A DNA stretch of 64,000 nt, taken from Bacteroidota bacterium (GTDB taxonomy: Bacteria > Bacteroidota > Bacteroidia > NS11-12g > UBA955). A program made the position numbers and the translations under genes. Each line of letters starts with the position of its first letter. Within the stretch, counting starts at the first letter, position 1. Below are positions 35,072 to 45,269 of this stretch, piece by piece. Under the pieces are notes generated by a model, which ran no database searches, was not told the origin of the DNA, and saw only the letters and a program-made list of their open reading frames with translations. The DNA lies in contig JANXMZ010000009.1 in NCBI GenBank assembly GCA_025354385.1, positions 1-64,000 on the forward strand. Reading direction: 5' to 3'.

Positions 35072-36562
35072 TTAAGAAGGAATTTCCGGTTTTACCAAAA
35101 TAGTTTTTTCCTGACTGATGGTTACCTTTCCTTTTTCTGCACCTTTTATTTTACGCACAAATTTTCTTTGGGTATATGCTACTGTTGCAAGCGTTTGTTG
35201 TCTTGATTTTGAAAAGTATGCGGCTAAACTAGCAGCTTTTTCAAGTATATGTTCCGGTAATGTTTTGTTCTTTTTAGTTTTTATAATCACGTGACTTCCG
35301 CCAACATCTTTAGCATGCATCCAAATATCGTCTTTATCACTAAAATAGTTTAACAGCTTCTCATTGCTTTCTGCATGTTTCCCAACCAATACATCATAAT
35401 CTTCAATTTTAAAATATTTGTAAGGTAATATATCCTTTTGTTTGTCATTGTTTTTTGTTTTCAAAAATATTTTTAAATCTTTGTGAGTAGTAGCTTTTTC
35501 GACAATAGATAATTGCTCTTTTAGGTTTTTAATTGCTATTTCCGTTTGTTTTATTTTATTTTCTAGCTGTTTTAAAATATGTGGTTTGGCCTTGTCTTTT
35601 TTGAAATATGCTTCTGCGTTTTTAAGTGCAGATAGTTTTTCATCCATTTTTATTTCAATGGGTTTGTTATAGTAAACATCATTGACTATGATTTTTTTAT
35701 TCCCTTCCACAATAATGTGTAAATTGGCCAAAATGATATTCCCTATTTCTTCATCTTTTCTGCTTCCCTTGAGCTTTTCTAAAGCGATGGAAGTACTGTT
35801 AAAATAGTTCTCCTTTTCGTTCAATTGCGCAATAAATAGCTTGCCAAGTTCAGTTTTTTGATCTTTAAATATCTTATTTTTTAGATACGATGAAGTAAAA
35901 GTGGAAATTGCACTTAGAACATTATTTTGATTGTCATTTAGGTTAAACTTTAATTCAACATCATGAATTTCAATAAATCTGGCCTTGTTAAATTTTTTTA
36001 ATGCATTTGAAAAGCCAACATTAGATGTCGCTATTAAATAAGTGTCATAAAACTCATCGGGTAAGTAAGGGTAATGAATCGAAAAGTTGCTTTTGCTATT
36101 TAAAAATTCAGGATTATATAAAGGGATAATTTCCCGTTTTAATTGATCCCAATTTAAGTCCATGTCAGTTTCTATATGTTTTCTGAAACAATCGCTAACC
36201 TTATTGTCTTTAAATAAAATAACATTTGATTTTCTACCAAAACATTTAAATACCAATTGATGATTATTTTCAAATTCAATGTGAAAACTCCTTTCATAAG
36301 AATGTTGAACAACGGCTGTTACCCGTTGGTTAAGGAGCTCTTTAAACTGCGGCTTAAACAATCTGTTTTCAACTATAATTTCATTTTCAAAATTAAAAAA
36401 CAATTCACCTTTGTAGAAAACACAACGAAATGAAGAATTATTAAATTCAAAATAGATTTCATCAATTGTATTGCTAAAACACTTAACCAGATATTGTTTA
36501 CTGACAATGTCATTCAATGTATCGCTGATAGCTGCAAGTAGAAAACAATTGTGTTGATGCAT
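35072..36562 (-). CDS. rqcH: NFACT-family protein, RqcH-like ribosome quality control factor
   Basis: This 496-aa protein matches the NFACT family: an N-terminal NFACT-N domain (about residues 1-180), a coiled-coil middle (about 230-360) and the C-terminal DUF814/NFACT-R region containing DIWMHAKDVGGSHVII (about 412-428). Bacterial members such as RqcH bind peptidyl-tRNA on stalled 50S subunits and add alanine tails; others have been named fibronectin-binding proteins. Length fits Bacteroidota members as I remember them. It is a stand-alone gene. Confidence 0.85.
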   Translation of the reverse strand: MHQHNCFLLAAISDTLNDIVSKQYLVKCFSNTIDEIYFEFNNSSFRCVFYKGELFFNFENEIIVENRLFKPQFKELLNQRVTAVVQHSYERSFHIEFENNHQLVFKCFGRKSNVILFKDNKVSDCFRKHIETDMDLNWDQLKREIIPLYNPEFLNSKSNFSIHYPYLPDEFYDTYLIATSNVGFSNALKKFNKARFIEIHDVELKFNLNDNQNNVLSAISTFTSSYLKNKIFKDQKTELGKLFIAQLNEKENYFNSTSIALEKLKGSRKDEEIGNIILANLHIIVEGNKKIIVNDVYYNKPIEIKMDEKLSALKNAEAYFKKDKAKPHILKQLENKIKQTEIAIKNLKEQLSIVEKATTHKDLKIFLKTKNNDKQKDILPYKYFKIEDYDVLVGKHAESNEKLLNYFSDKDDIWMHAKDVGGSHVIIKTKKNKTLPEHILEKAASLAAYFSKSRQQTLATVAYTQRKFVRKIKGAEKGKVTISQEKTILVKPEIPS

Positions 36563-36616
36563 TAATTTCAGAGGTGGTTAATAAGATATATAAATTGGGG
36601 GATTGGCCCCCAATTA

Positions 36617-37381
36617 TTAATAGTCACCATTGATGTCCGTTAATGCTTCACAGCCTGTTTCTGTGATAAGCATAGTGTGTTCAAATTGGGCGGAGAGTTT
36701 ACCGTCAATCGTTCTGGCAGTCCATCCATCCTTTCTATCTACTTTGCATCTAGCTTTGCCCGCGTTAATCATAGGTTCAATTGTAAAAGTCATGCCTGGT
36801 TTTAAAATAGGACCTGAATTTCTTTTAGCCACATGGTCTACTTGAGGGTCTTCATGAAAACGAATACCAACACCGTGTCCACAAAACTCAAAAACAACAC
36901 TGTAACCATTTTTAACAGCATGCTCATTGATAACAAAGCCAATATTTCCCAAATGATTGCCTGGATAGCATTCTTTAATTCCTAAATGAAGACATTCATT
37001 GGTCACTTTAATTAAACTTTTAGCGTAAGGGCTTACCTCTCCAACTTCATACATACGGCAGGTATCGCCAAAATAACCATTGAGAATAGTGGTTACATCT
37101 ACATTTACAATGTCTCCGTACTTTAATTCATAATCATTGGGAACACCGTGGCATACTACATCATTGGGCGAAACACATGTTGCGTATTTATATCCCTTAT
37201 AACCTTTGGTAGCAGCTTTAGCACCGTGTTTTGTCACAAACTCCTCCGCCAATCGGTCTATTTCAATTGTTTTGATACCCGGCTTAATATACTGCTCTAA
37301 ATATTTTAAAGTTTCTGCTGCTAATTTGCTACTGGCTCTGATGCCGTCAATCTGCTCCTGATTTTTAATGATAATGGCCAC
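36617..37381 (-). CDS. map: Methionine aminopeptidase type I
   Basis: This 254-aa metalloenzyme removes N-terminal Met from new proteins. The five metal ligands are visible in NVDVTTILNGYFGDTC (two Asp), GHGVG (His), TIEPM (Glu) and QFEHTML (Glu). Length and start MAIIIKNQEQIDGIRASSKLAA fit type I enzymes. Confidence 0.97.
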   Translation of the reverse strand: MAIIIKNQEQIDGIRASSKLAAETLKYLEQYIKPGIKTIEIDRLAEEFVTKHGAKAATKGYKGYKYATCVSPNDVVCHGVPNDYELKYGDIVNVDVTTILNGYFGDTCRMYEVGEVSPYAKSLIKVTNECLHLGIKECYPGNHLGNIGFVINEHAVKNGYSVVFEFCGHGVGIRFHEDPQVDHVAKRNSGPILKPGMTFTIEPMINAGKARCKVDRKDGWTARTIDGKLSAQFEHTMLITETGCEALTDINGDY

Positions 37382-37472
37382 TTAATGATAATTAAAGGTG
37401 CAAATTTAATACAAAATAGGCAGTCTAATAGTAAGTATTTAGAACCATTGACTTTCACTGTTGTAAAAAAGA

Positions 37473-38570
37473 TTAAAATGAAACTGCAAGGGATGTGGTG
37501 GTAAACAAATTGTATTTGGAAAATTGCTGGTTTAATTTAAGGATCTTATCATCAACATCACTCACTAGCGCCCTGCCTTCTATTCGCCAAACCGTAAATT
37601 CGTTAATATTGTAGTCAAGATTAAGGGAATATCCGAAGGTATTAAATCCATTATTATTCCCAAGCTTTATCATCACTTTGTTGGGGTCACTATAGTACTC
37701 TATCCTGCCAGCTATTTTTAATTTTGAGTTTAATTGGTATCTTAAAATCAATACAGGAGAATACCATATATCTGTGCCATTTCTTCTGTGCAATGTATCT
37801 CTTCCTTGTTGCATCCCAATGTCAAAGCCTGCAATTAAACCTAGTCTTTTTTTAATTTGCCATTGTCCATAGAAATTATTGAAAAATCGCCATTTTTTGA
37901 AACTGTCATTTTGTTCATTACCCAAATAAGTGCTCCAGTTTAAAATATTTTTAGCTTTGGTAGTATACATAAACTGTGTTCCAAATGCAGGTGTTTGATT
38001 ATTAGGAATACGTTGTATCCGTTGCCAACCATTTAAAATGAAAAAGGATAATTGGAGGTTATCATCTTTTGAATTGTAAACCATTTTAATTCCAGATTCA
38101 AAATAGGGTGAATTATCTGCTAATAAACTTCTTGTAAGATTCCAACAGTTCTTACCAATAGCGCTTTCAAAGCCAATATGAGAAGGCATGATGCCCATGT
38201 CCAACCAAAAGTTTCTTTTTTCAGAAAGTTTAATTCCTACATTAGCTTCAAATATATTTTTAAGCACACCAGGTTCTGATGCAAGATTAGCTTCAGAATA
38301 AGTGCCTGCCATGAGTGCAAAATTACCGCGGACATTTTTAGTTGAATAATTCGCTTTTACAAAACCAAGATTTAAAGTAAATTCGTTATGGCGATTAAAA
38401 CTACAAAAATAACTAGGTCTAGTATGATTGGCTGCTTGTTCAAAATCATAGCAATAATAGGTTTCAATATAACCTGAAAGTTTAAGTGGATTTGGTTCAA
38501 AACGGGTTGTGTCGTTCGCGTTTAAATGAAAACAGTAAATGGAAAAAATTAATAATTTGATTTTTTTCAT
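37473..38570 (-). CDS. Outer-membrane porin of the OmpL/BBP2 type
   Basis: This 365-aa protein has a signal peptide (MKKIKLLIFSIYCFHLNAND). It continues as PLKLSGYIETYYCYDFEQ, then alternating barrel strands, with LDMGIMPSHIGFESAIGKNCWNLTRS, which is typical of putative beta-barrel porin-2. It lies 11 nt after kup on the same strand and is probably co-transcribed, implying supply of ions such as K+ through the outer membrane. Confidence 0.82.
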   Translation of the reverse strand: MKKIKLLIFSIYCFHLNANDTTRFEPNPLKLSGYIETYYCYDFEQAANHTRPSYFCSFNRHNEFTLNLGFVKANYSTKNVRGNFALMAGTYSEANLASEPGVLKNIFEANVGIKLSEKRNFWLDMGIMPSHIGFESAIGKNCWNLTRSLLADNSPYFESGIKMVYNSKDDNLQLSFFILNGWQRIQRIPNNQTPAFGTQFMYTTKAKNILNWSTYLGNEQNDSFKKWRFFNNFYGQWQIKKRLGLIAGFDIGMQQGRDTLHRRNGTDIWYSPVLILRYQLNSKLKIAGRIEYYSDPNKVMIKLGNNNGFNTFGYSLNLDYNINEFTVWRIEGRALVSDVDDKILKLNQQFSKYNLFTTTSLAVSF

Positions 38571-38581
38571 TTATTGCAGAA

Positions 38582-40540
38582 TCAACATTTTCTAATTAAA
38601 TCTACTTTTTCAATTTTGTGATAAACCAGTGGAATTAGTTCAGTAATTACATCACTCTTATCAAGACCAAACGCTTTTTCGTCAGTTTGACTTAGGCTCT
38701 TCAATTTGAAATATGATTTTAATAATAACCCTTCTCTTAATTCAAATTCATTTTCAACGGAAAGGAATTTTTCTATTACAACAAATTTAAAGTCGGGTTC
38801 CGCATTGTATTTCGTAGAGCCATCAGGACGAATATGTAGGTTTAATTCTTTTTGCTCAACTAAATCGGCCACAATTTTCTTGAAGAACAATTCGGCTCTA
38901 GGTTGAACTCTAAAGCCAATATTAATATTAACCTTGATAACCTTATCATCAATTAATTCATCCACTTCATAATTGAGCGAATAGGGCTCATCTGTGCGGT
39001 GTAAATGCAGAAACCAGTATACATCGGCACGCTTAGGTTTCTTAGAAAAAATGGAATTAATGATTTTCTCTTCTACTTCATGGTAATTGTTGGCCTTGGT
39101 AAGATAAATTAAATGAGTTGAGAATTTTGTTACGGACTCATCGCAACTTAATTCTTGTATTTGTGCAGTGTATTTTTCAAGTCGAGTAAATTTGGTTAAT
39201 TTATTATTTATTTTTCTACCAAAGTACACCGTGTACATGATAACAAAAAACAAAGATGATATTATTACTGTGATGTAACCTCCTTCGGGAAATTTTTTTA
39301 TGTTAGCTATAAAAAATGATACTTCAATTATAAAAAAGAATATGAAAATAAATCCAGCAAGTGCTTTGTTCCACCTCAATCTGTATCTAAGGAAACAATA
39401 AAGTAAAATGGTGGTCATCATCATTGCCATTGTAATTGCTAGTCCATAGGCCGCTTCCATATTGGTAGAGGACTGGAAATGCAGAATCATTAGGACACAC
39501 CCAATCCACATAATTGAATTGATACTTGGAATGTATATTTGACCTTTCAAATTCGAAGGTTGTCTTACCGTAACCCTCGGCCAAAAATTTAAGTTCATAG
39601 CCTCACTGATTAATGTAAACGATCCACTAATGAGTGCTTGCGATGCAATAATGGCAGCCGAGGTAGCGATAATAATGCCCGGTATTAAGAACCAATCAGG
39701 CATCATTTCGAAAAATGGCTTTCTACCCTCTAAATGAGTTGAACCTTGGTTTAACAGCCATACTGCTTGGCCAAGGTAATTTACAATCAAACATATTTTA
39801 ACAAAACCCCAAGTAATACGAATATTCTTTTTTCCGCAATGTCCTAAGTCGGAATACAAAGCCTCGGCACCAGTTGTAGCTAAGAAAACGCCACCTAACA
39901 GCCAAAAACCTTGAGGGTAATTTGCCAAAAGGTCAATAGCATATTTAGGGTTAAGCGCCTTTAGAATACTCGGACAAATCATTATTTGAGAAATACCAAC
40001 AACAAATAACATAGCAAACCAAACTAACATGGCTGGCCCGAAAATGGTACCAATATAATGTGTTCCAAAGCGCTGTAAAAAAAACAGAAGTGATAAGATA
40101 ACAATTACAATTGGCACAGTAGGGATATCAGGAATTATTTTATCTAACCCTTCAATGGCTGATAAACCTTCTACGGCTGATACAACAGAAATAGGAGGGG
40201 TTATAATGCCATCGGCTAAAAGTGTTACTGCTCCTATAATAGTTGGAATGATTAATTTTTTGCGATACCTCCTTACCAGAGCATAGAGCGAAAAAATTCC
40301 TCCTTCACCTTCGTTATCTGCTTTCAAGGTTAGCCAAATATACTTTATTGTTGTCTGAAAAACCAGTGTCCACACGATACAAGAGATGCTGCCCAAAACT
40401 AACATTTCCGTAATCAATTTGTCGTCTATTATCGCATTTAAAACATATAAAGGACTTGTACCAATATCACCATAGATAATACCTAGTGCAACTAATAATG
40501 TGGCGGCGGTTACCTTGCTATTTCTGTCCTTGTGTTTCAT
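38582..40540 (-). CDS. kup: Kup-type potassium uptake protein
   Basis: This 652-aa protein has about 12 membrane helices and a C-terminal cytoplasmic domain. The N-terminal ALGIIYGDIGTSPLYVLN and LKADNEGEGGIFSLYALV are hallmark Kup motifs. It imports K+ with protons. It heads an operon with a porin gene 11 nt downstream. Its -7 element TACATTTG (minus strand, 40592-40585) lies 45 nt before the ATG. Confidence 0.96.
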   Translation of the reverse strand: MKHKDRNSKVTAATLLVALGIIYGDIGTSPLYVLNAIIDDKLITEMLVLGSISCIVWTLVFQTTIKYIWLTLKADNEGEGGIFSLYALVRRYRKKLIIPTIIGAVTLLADGIITPPISVVSAVEGLSAIEGLDKIIPDIPTVPIVIVILSLLFFLQRFGTHYIGTIFGPAMLVWFAMLFVVGISQIMICPSILKALNPKYAIDLLANYPQGFWLLGGVFLATTGAEALYSDLGHCGKKNIRITWGFVKICLIVNYLGQAVWLLNQGSTHLEGRKPFFEMMPDWFLIPGIIIATSAAIIASQALISGSFTLISEAMNLNFWPRVTVRQPSNLKGQIYIPSINSIMWIGCVLMILHFQSSTNMEAAYGLAITMAMMMTTILLYCFLRYRLRWNKALAGFIFIFFFIIEVSFFIANIKKFPEGGYITVIISSLFFVIMYTVYFGRKINNKLTKFTRLEKYTAQIQELSCDESVTKFSTHLIYLTKANNYHEVEEKIINSIFSKKPKRADVYWFLHLHRTDEPYSLNYEVDELIDDKVIKVNINIGFRVQPRAELFFKKIVADLVEQKELNLHIRPDGSTKYNAEPDFKFVVIEKFLSVENEFELREGLLLKSYFKLKSLSQTDEKAFGLDKSDVITELIPLVYHKIEKVDLIRKC

Positions 40541-40584
40541 TATAACATTTATATGATTGTTAATTCGACTTTCAAAATGAAGTG

Positions 40585-40592
40585 CAAATGTA
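40585..40592 (-). promoter_or_regulatory. -7 element of kup
   Basis: TACATTTG on the minus strand, followed by CAC; a TAnnTTTG match. No clear -33. Confidence 0.45.
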
Positions 40593-40684
40593 AATCTACT
40601 TTGACAAAAATATTATAAACTGCGAAATTATATTTAATGATATTAACAACATTAAAGAAAAACTTAAAACTTATTTAATTTCAT

Positions 40685-40692
40685 TACTTTTG
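40685..40692 (+). promoter_or_regulatory. -7 element of prfB, implying a leaderless mRNA
   Basis: TACTTTTG, a TAnnTTTG match, lies only 5 nt before the prfB ATG at 40698. With the usual spacing the mRNA would begin at or next to the start codon. Confidence 0.6.
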
Positions 40693-40697
40693 CAACT

Positions 40698-41796
40698 ATG
40701 AATAATGAGCAATTGAAGGATATAAGAGGCCGTGTTGAGGCTTTGGGGAGGTATCTTTGACATCGAACAGAAATTAGCTTTAATAGCTGACGAAGAATCG
40801 CAAACACTTGCACCTGACTTCTGGAATGATTCTACAAAGGCAGAAAAACATCTTAAAAAAATCAAAGAAAAAAAATTCTGGACAGAAGCGTATAAGCATT
40901 GTCAGGATGGATTATCTGACATAGAAATATTAAAAGAATTTAGTGAAATTGGAGAAGCAAGCGATGCCGAAGTTGAAGAGGCCTATAAAAAAACAATTTT
41001 ATTTCTTGAAAGTTTAGAAATGAAAAATATGCTGCGCCATGAAGAAGATCGATTAGGAGCAGTTTTAACCATCAATAGTGGCGCAGGTGGCACAGAAAGT
41101 TGCGATTGGGCTTCTATGCTAGCGCGCATGTATATGATGTGGGGAGAAAAAAACGGATATTCTGTAACTGAAATTGATAAACAAGACGGAGATGTGGCAG
41201 GTATTAAATCCATCACTTTAGAATTTGAAGGTAGCTTTCCCTATGGTTATTTAAAAGGTGAGAGTGGTGTTCACAGATTGGTGCGTATTTCGCCTTTTGA
41301 TAGCAACGCAAAAAGACACACATCTTTTGCAAGTGTTTATGCCTATCCAATGATAGACGATGAAATAAAAATTGAAGTAAACCCTGCAGATGTTGATTTG
41401 CAGACAAGCAGAAGCGGTGGAGCTGGAGGGCAAAATGTGAACAAGGTAGAAACCAAAGTTCAATTAACGCACCGTCCAACGGGAATAGTTGTTATTTGTC
41501 AAAAGGCACGTTCTCAAGGCGAAAATAGAGAATTGGCCATGCAAATGTTGAAATCGCAGTTATATGAATTGGAATTAAGAAAGCAAAATGAAGCCCGTGA
41601 TGCTATTGAAGCAAGCAAGATGAAAATAGAATGGGGTTCGCAAATTAGAAATTATGTTTTCCATCCCTATAAACTTGTGAAAGATGTAAGGACGGGGGTT
41701 GAAACCAGCAATGTAGGTGCCGTCATGGATGGGTATTTGGATGAGTTTATTAAAGGTTATCTAATGGCGCTAGGAGGAAATACCGTAAATAAATAA
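40698..41796 (+). CDS. prfB: Peptide chain release factor 2 (with programmed +1 frameshift)
   Basis: RF2 releases proteins at UAA and UGA. The true start is ATG 40698, giving [20 protein letters not shown] and then an in-frame TGA at 40758-40760. The context GGGGAGG-TAT-CTT-TGA-C is the classic autoregulatory +1 frameshift site of RF2: a Shine-Dalgarno-like element, the slippery CTT and the UGA C stop. After the shift the frame continues [14 protein letters not shown]... to 41796. The anticodon-mimic SPF is in [16 protein letters not shown], and GGQ in [16 protein letters not shown] single-frame reading starts at a GTG at 40732 and would miss the real N-terminus. About 365 aa in total. Confidence 0.97.
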
Positions 41797-41825
41797 ATTC
41801 AATTTTTTTTAAGAATAAAGGCTCT

Positions 41826-42683
41826 ATGAGTAAAAGTATAAAAATTATAGAATGTCCACGTGATGCCATGCAAGGTTTTCATCACAACATTGCAACCAAA
41901 GATAAAGTAGAATATATTAATTCCCTTTTGAGAGTTGGGTTTGATGTTTTAGATTGTGGTAGTTTTGTGTCTCCCAAAGCAGTGCCAATGCTGGCAGATA
42001 CAAAAGAGGTTTTAGATGCCATAGATACAGAAGGTACTGCAACGAAACTGTTGGTGATAGTAGCAAACGAACGCGGTGCGCAAGAAGCCGCAGCTTTTAA
42101 ACAAGTTGATTTTATTGGGTATCCTTTTAGCATTTCTGAGCAGTTTCAATTGCGCAACACAAATCATTCTATGGATGAGTCATTAGATATTTTGAAAAAC
42201 ATGTTATCCATTTCGGCTCAATTTGGCAAACAACTGGTTGTTTATTTATCCATGGGTTTCGGAAACCCTTACAATGATTTTTGGAGCGCTGATTATGCTG
42301 TTGAATGGTGTCAAAAATTAGCCAATTTGGGTGTAAAAACAATTAGTTTATCGGATACCATCGGAATAGCGAATCCGAAAGATATTACAAAAATATTTAC
42401 AAAATGTCTTGATATTTTACCTCATGTTGAATTTGGGGCTCATTTTCATACCCGCCCTGACAATTATTTGCAAAATATTTCAGCTGCCTATATCGCAGGA
42501 TGCAGAAGATTTGATAGTGCAATGAAAGGTTTTGGAGGATGTCCATTTGCTTCTGATGAACTCACAGGCAATTTACCAACAGAGGCCCTTATTTCTTATC
42601 TCCGTCATATTGAAGAACCTTTGCAAATTAATCAAGATAATTTTGACAAGGCCTATTTGCTTGCCGGTAAAATTTTTATTTAA
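41826..42683 (+). CDS. mvaB: Hydroxymethylglutaryl-CoA lyase
   Basis: This 285-aa TIM-barrel enzyme cleaves HMG-CoA to acetyl-CoA and acetoacetate, a step of leucine degradation. It starts KIIECPRDAMQGFHHNI and carries the HMGL signature MKGFGGCPFA with the active-site Cys and the metal-binding HFHTRPDN. It is 29 nt downstream of prfB. Its 3' end overlaps the opposing PPK2 gene by 8 nt. Confidence 0.92.
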   Translation: MSKSIKIIECPRDAMQGFHHNIATKDKVEYINSLLRVGFDVLDCGSFVSPKAVPMLADTKEVLDAIDTEGTATKLLVIVANERGAQEAAAFKQVDFIGYPFSISEQFQLRNTNHSMDESLDILKNMLSISAQFGKQLVVYLSMGFGNPYNDFWSADYAVEWCQKLANLGVKTISLSDTIGIANPKDITKIFTKCLDILPHVEFGAHFHTRPDNYLQNISAAYIAGCRRFDSAMKGFGGCPFASDELTGNLPTEALISYLRHIEEPLQINQDNFDKAYLLAGKIFI

Positions 42684-43584
42684 CACCCGTTATTGTCTCG
42701 GCTTCTAACTCTTTTCTACCTTGCTCTAATAACAATTTATCTGCCTTGGTTAAAATTGGGTATTGTAAATTGAGAGATTCCAGCGTTTCTAATAAAATAT
42801 CGCCAACAATTACTCGGCTTACCCATTGGTTATCTGCAGGAATAATATGCCAAGGAGCATGTTTAGTGCTTGTGTTTTCAATCATTTCCTGATAAACCTT
42901 TTGATATTGATTCCAAAGTTTACGCTCTTTTAAGTCGGCTAATTTGAATTTCCAATTTTTAGATGGATCGGTTGTTCTTTCTAGTAATCGCACCCGTTGT
43001 TCATCCTTACCCATATTTAAAAATATTTTAATAATGATGGTGCCATTTTTTACTAAATGCCTTTCCATTTCATTAATCGAACGGTATCTGTTTTCCCAAA
43101 ATTTTTCATCAATATTATTGATAGTATTTACACCTGGTAAATTTTGATTCAGTATGAATTCTGGATGAACTTTTGTTACCAAAACTTCTTCATAATAAGA
43201 GCGATTAAAGACTCCAATTTTCCCCTTTCCAGGCAATACCTTATTGGTTCGCCATAAAAAATCATGGTCTAATTCTTCAGCGCTCGGTTGTTTAAACCCA
43301 ACCACCTGAACACCTTGGGGATTAATGCCAGACAGTACGTGTTTAATGCAACTGTCTTTGCCAGAAGCATCGATGGCTTGAAGCACTAATAAAACAGCGT
43401 GTTTATTCTGCGCAAATAATTTGTCTTGAAGCCTTGATATATCTTCTTTGTAGGATTCCAATTTAGATTTAATGATTTTTTCACTATGGTATCCAGCATT
43501 GTAGTTAGGACTGTAATTTTTAAGTTTAAATTTTTTTCCATTTACCACTTTTATTTTAAGGTCATCTGTAATTTTTGCTTTCAT
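42676..43584 (-). CDS. Polyphosphate kinase 2 family protein
   Basis: This 302-aa protein has the PPK2 core: Walker A LQAIDASGKDSCIKHVL, the lid-region residues near GFKQPSAEELDHDFLWR and Walker B VFNRSYYEEVL, then RHLVKNGTIIIKIFLNMGKDEQ. PPK2 enzymes phosphorylate nucleotides using polyphosphate. Which class (AMP, ADP or GDP) cannot be decided by eye. Convergent with mvaB (8-nt overlap). Confidence 0.93.
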   Translation of the reverse strand: MKAKITDDLKIKVVNGKKFKLKNYSPNYNAGYHSEKIIKSKLESYKEDISRLQDKLFAQNKHAVLLVLQAIDASGKDSCIKHVLSGINPQGVQVVGFKQPSAEELDHDFLWRTNKVLPGKGKIGVFNRSYYEEVLVTKVHPEFILNQNLPGVNTINNIDEKFWENRYRSINEMERHLVKNGTIIIKIFLNMGKDEQRVRLLERTTDPSKNWKFKLADLKERKLWNQYQKVYQEMIENTSTKHAPWHIIPADNQWVSRVIVGDILLETLESLNLQYPILTKADKLLLEQGRKELEAETITGVK

Positions 43585-43616
43585 GATTTTTATTGAATGT
43601 ATTTTGTAATAATTGA

Positions 43617-44144
43617 TTAAAACATAATGCCGGCTCGAATGACATAAGGTTGTCCGTAAATATTGTTATTGGGCGGAAATTTCAATAAATAATAAGCGGA
43701 AATATAAAAACCACTGCCGGGCATATAACCCCCACCAGCTAGTAAGTAATCATTCCAAGCTCTGGTGGTTTGATAACTATAGTTGAGTACTTGGTATTCT
43801 GTTTGAAGAAAGAATTGTGAGCTAACAAAATACCTTACAAAGGCATTACCACCGTAAATTTGATAGTTGGCAGTTCCGTATTTTAAGTATTGATAATTTG
43901 CACCAACACCTGCAATTAAGTTTTCTGTTATTTTATAACCTACCTGCGGTTGAATATTGATATTACTGTATGCAAATCCATTCGTGCTGCCGAAACCGAA
44001 TCCCCCACCTACATTAAATTTTAACCGTTTAATGAAAGGTATTTTTTGGGTGGTGTCTTTCTGTTGGTTTCTATCATCCTGTCCTATTAAATTCCCATAA
44101 AGACTAGAAAAAAGGACAAAAAATAAAATGTTTTTCACTTTCAT
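43617..44144 (-). CDS. Small outer-membrane barrel protein
   Basis: This 175-aa protein has a signal peptide ([22 protein letters not shown]) and a short eight-strand-like barrel with [27 protein letters not shown] and C-terminal strand YVIRAGIMF. It resembles small outer-membrane beta-barrels. Its start lies close to the divergent serC promoter. Function unknown. Confidence 0.7.
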   Translation of the reverse strand: MKVKNILFFVLFSSLYGNLIGQDDRNQQKDTTQKIPFIKRLKFNVGGGFGFGSTNGFAYSNINIQPQVGYKITENLIAGVGANYQYLKYGTANYQIYGGNAFVRYFVSSQFFLQTEYQVLNYSYQTTRAWNDYLLAGGGYMPGSGFYISAYYLLKFPPNNNIYGQPYVIRAGIMF

Positions 44145-44148
44145 TGCT

Positions 44149-44176
44149 TTTGTGTTTCAATATTAGATTAATTTTG
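44149..44176 (+). promoter_or_regulatory. Promoter of serC
   Basis: TTTG (44149-44152), 16 nt, TAATTTTG (44169-44176), then CAATC. It shows that an earlier in-frame start at 44144 is too early. Confidence 0.65.
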
Positions 44177-44200
44177 CAATCGAAAAAAATAAAATATACA

Positions 44201-45259
44201 ATGTCAAAAATTCACAACTTTTCAGCAGGCCCATCTATTTTGCCACAGGAAGTCATAGATGCTTCAATTGAAGGAATTAGAAATTTCGCTGGTACAGGAT
44301 TATCTATTCTTGAAGTTTCACACAGAGGAAAAGAGTTCATAGCTGTAGTTGAAGAAGCCCAAGCAACCATTAAAGAATTAATGGGTATCCCAGAAGGGTA
44401 TGAAATAATATTTTTAGGAGGAGGGGCCAGCATGCAATTTTTAATGGTGGCTTATAATTTATTGGAGAGCAAAGGGGCCTATCTTAAAACAGGTGTATGG
44501 GCTGCCAATGCAGTTAAGGAAGCCAAATATCTTGGAAATGTTGAAGTTGTAGCAAGTAGCGAGGATAAGAATTACAGTTATATTCCCAAAGGATATACCA
44601 TTCCTACAGATGCGGATTATTTTCACTGCACTAGTAATAATACAATTTATGGCAGTCAAATGCAATCCTTTCCTGATAGCCCAATAACGGTGGTCTGCGA
44701 CATGAGTTCTGATATTTTAAGTCGCACTATAGATGTTTCCAAATTTGGTTTAATCTATGCAGGGGCTCAAAAAAATATGGGTCCTGCCGGTGTTACCGTT
44801 GTGATTATTAGAAAAGATATTTTGGGTAAAGTAACCCGTCAAATACCTAGTATGATGAATTATAAAATTCATATCGAAAAAGAAACAATGTTTAATACAC
44901 CCCCAGTTTTTCCGATTTTTTCAATGTTGCAAAACTTAAAATGGGTGAAAAAGGTAGGTGGGGTTGCTGAAATGCAAAAAAGAGCAGCTGCAAGGGCTAA
45001 TTTACTTTATTCTGAAATTGATAACAATCCTTTATTTAAAGGAACCATTGAAATTGAAGACCGTTCTCAAATGAATGTTTGTTTTATGTTAACTGACGAA
45101 TCGTTGGAAGAAAAATTCAATGCAGCATGGAAAGCGGCTGGTATTTCTGGAATAAAAGGTCACCGTTCCGTTGGCGGTTACAGAGCGAGTATGTACAATG
45201 CCTTGCCTTTAGAGAGTGTGGAAGCTTTGGTGAATGTAATGAGAACTTTTAATAATTAA
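44201..45259 (+). CDS. serC: Phosphoserine aminotransferase
   Basis: This 352-aa PLP enzyme makes 3-phosphoserine for serine (and pyridoxine) synthesis. The start [18 protein letters not shown] at 44201 is the family start and lies 24 nt after the -7 element. The PLP lysine is in [11 protein letters not shown] longer frame from 44144 adds 19 residues upstream of the promoter and is wrong. First gene of serC-serA-DUF1015. Confidence 0.97.
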   Translation: MSKIHNFSAGPSILPQEVIDASIEGIRNFAGTGLSILEVSHRGKEFIAVVEEAQATIKELMGIPEGYEIIFLGGGASMQFLMVAYNLLESKGAYLKTGVWAANAVKEAKYLGNVEVVASSEDKNYSYIPKGYTIPTDADYFHCTSNNTIYGSQMQSFPDSPITVVCDMSSDILSRTIDVSKFGLIYAGAQKNMGPAGVTVVIIRKDILGKVTRQIPSMMNYKIHIEKETMFNTPPVFPIFSMLQNLKWVKKVGGVAEMQKRAAARANLLYSEIDNNPLFKGTIEIEDRSQMNVCFMLTDESLEEKFNAAWKAAGISGIKGHRSVGGYRASMYNALPLESVEALVNVMRTFNN

Positions 45260-45269
45260 TTCTATTTAA

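Noticed and set aside
40732..40761. GTG start of prfB with a single frame
   Set aside because: The ATG at 40698 and the conserved CTT-TGA-C frameshift site explain the gene fully.
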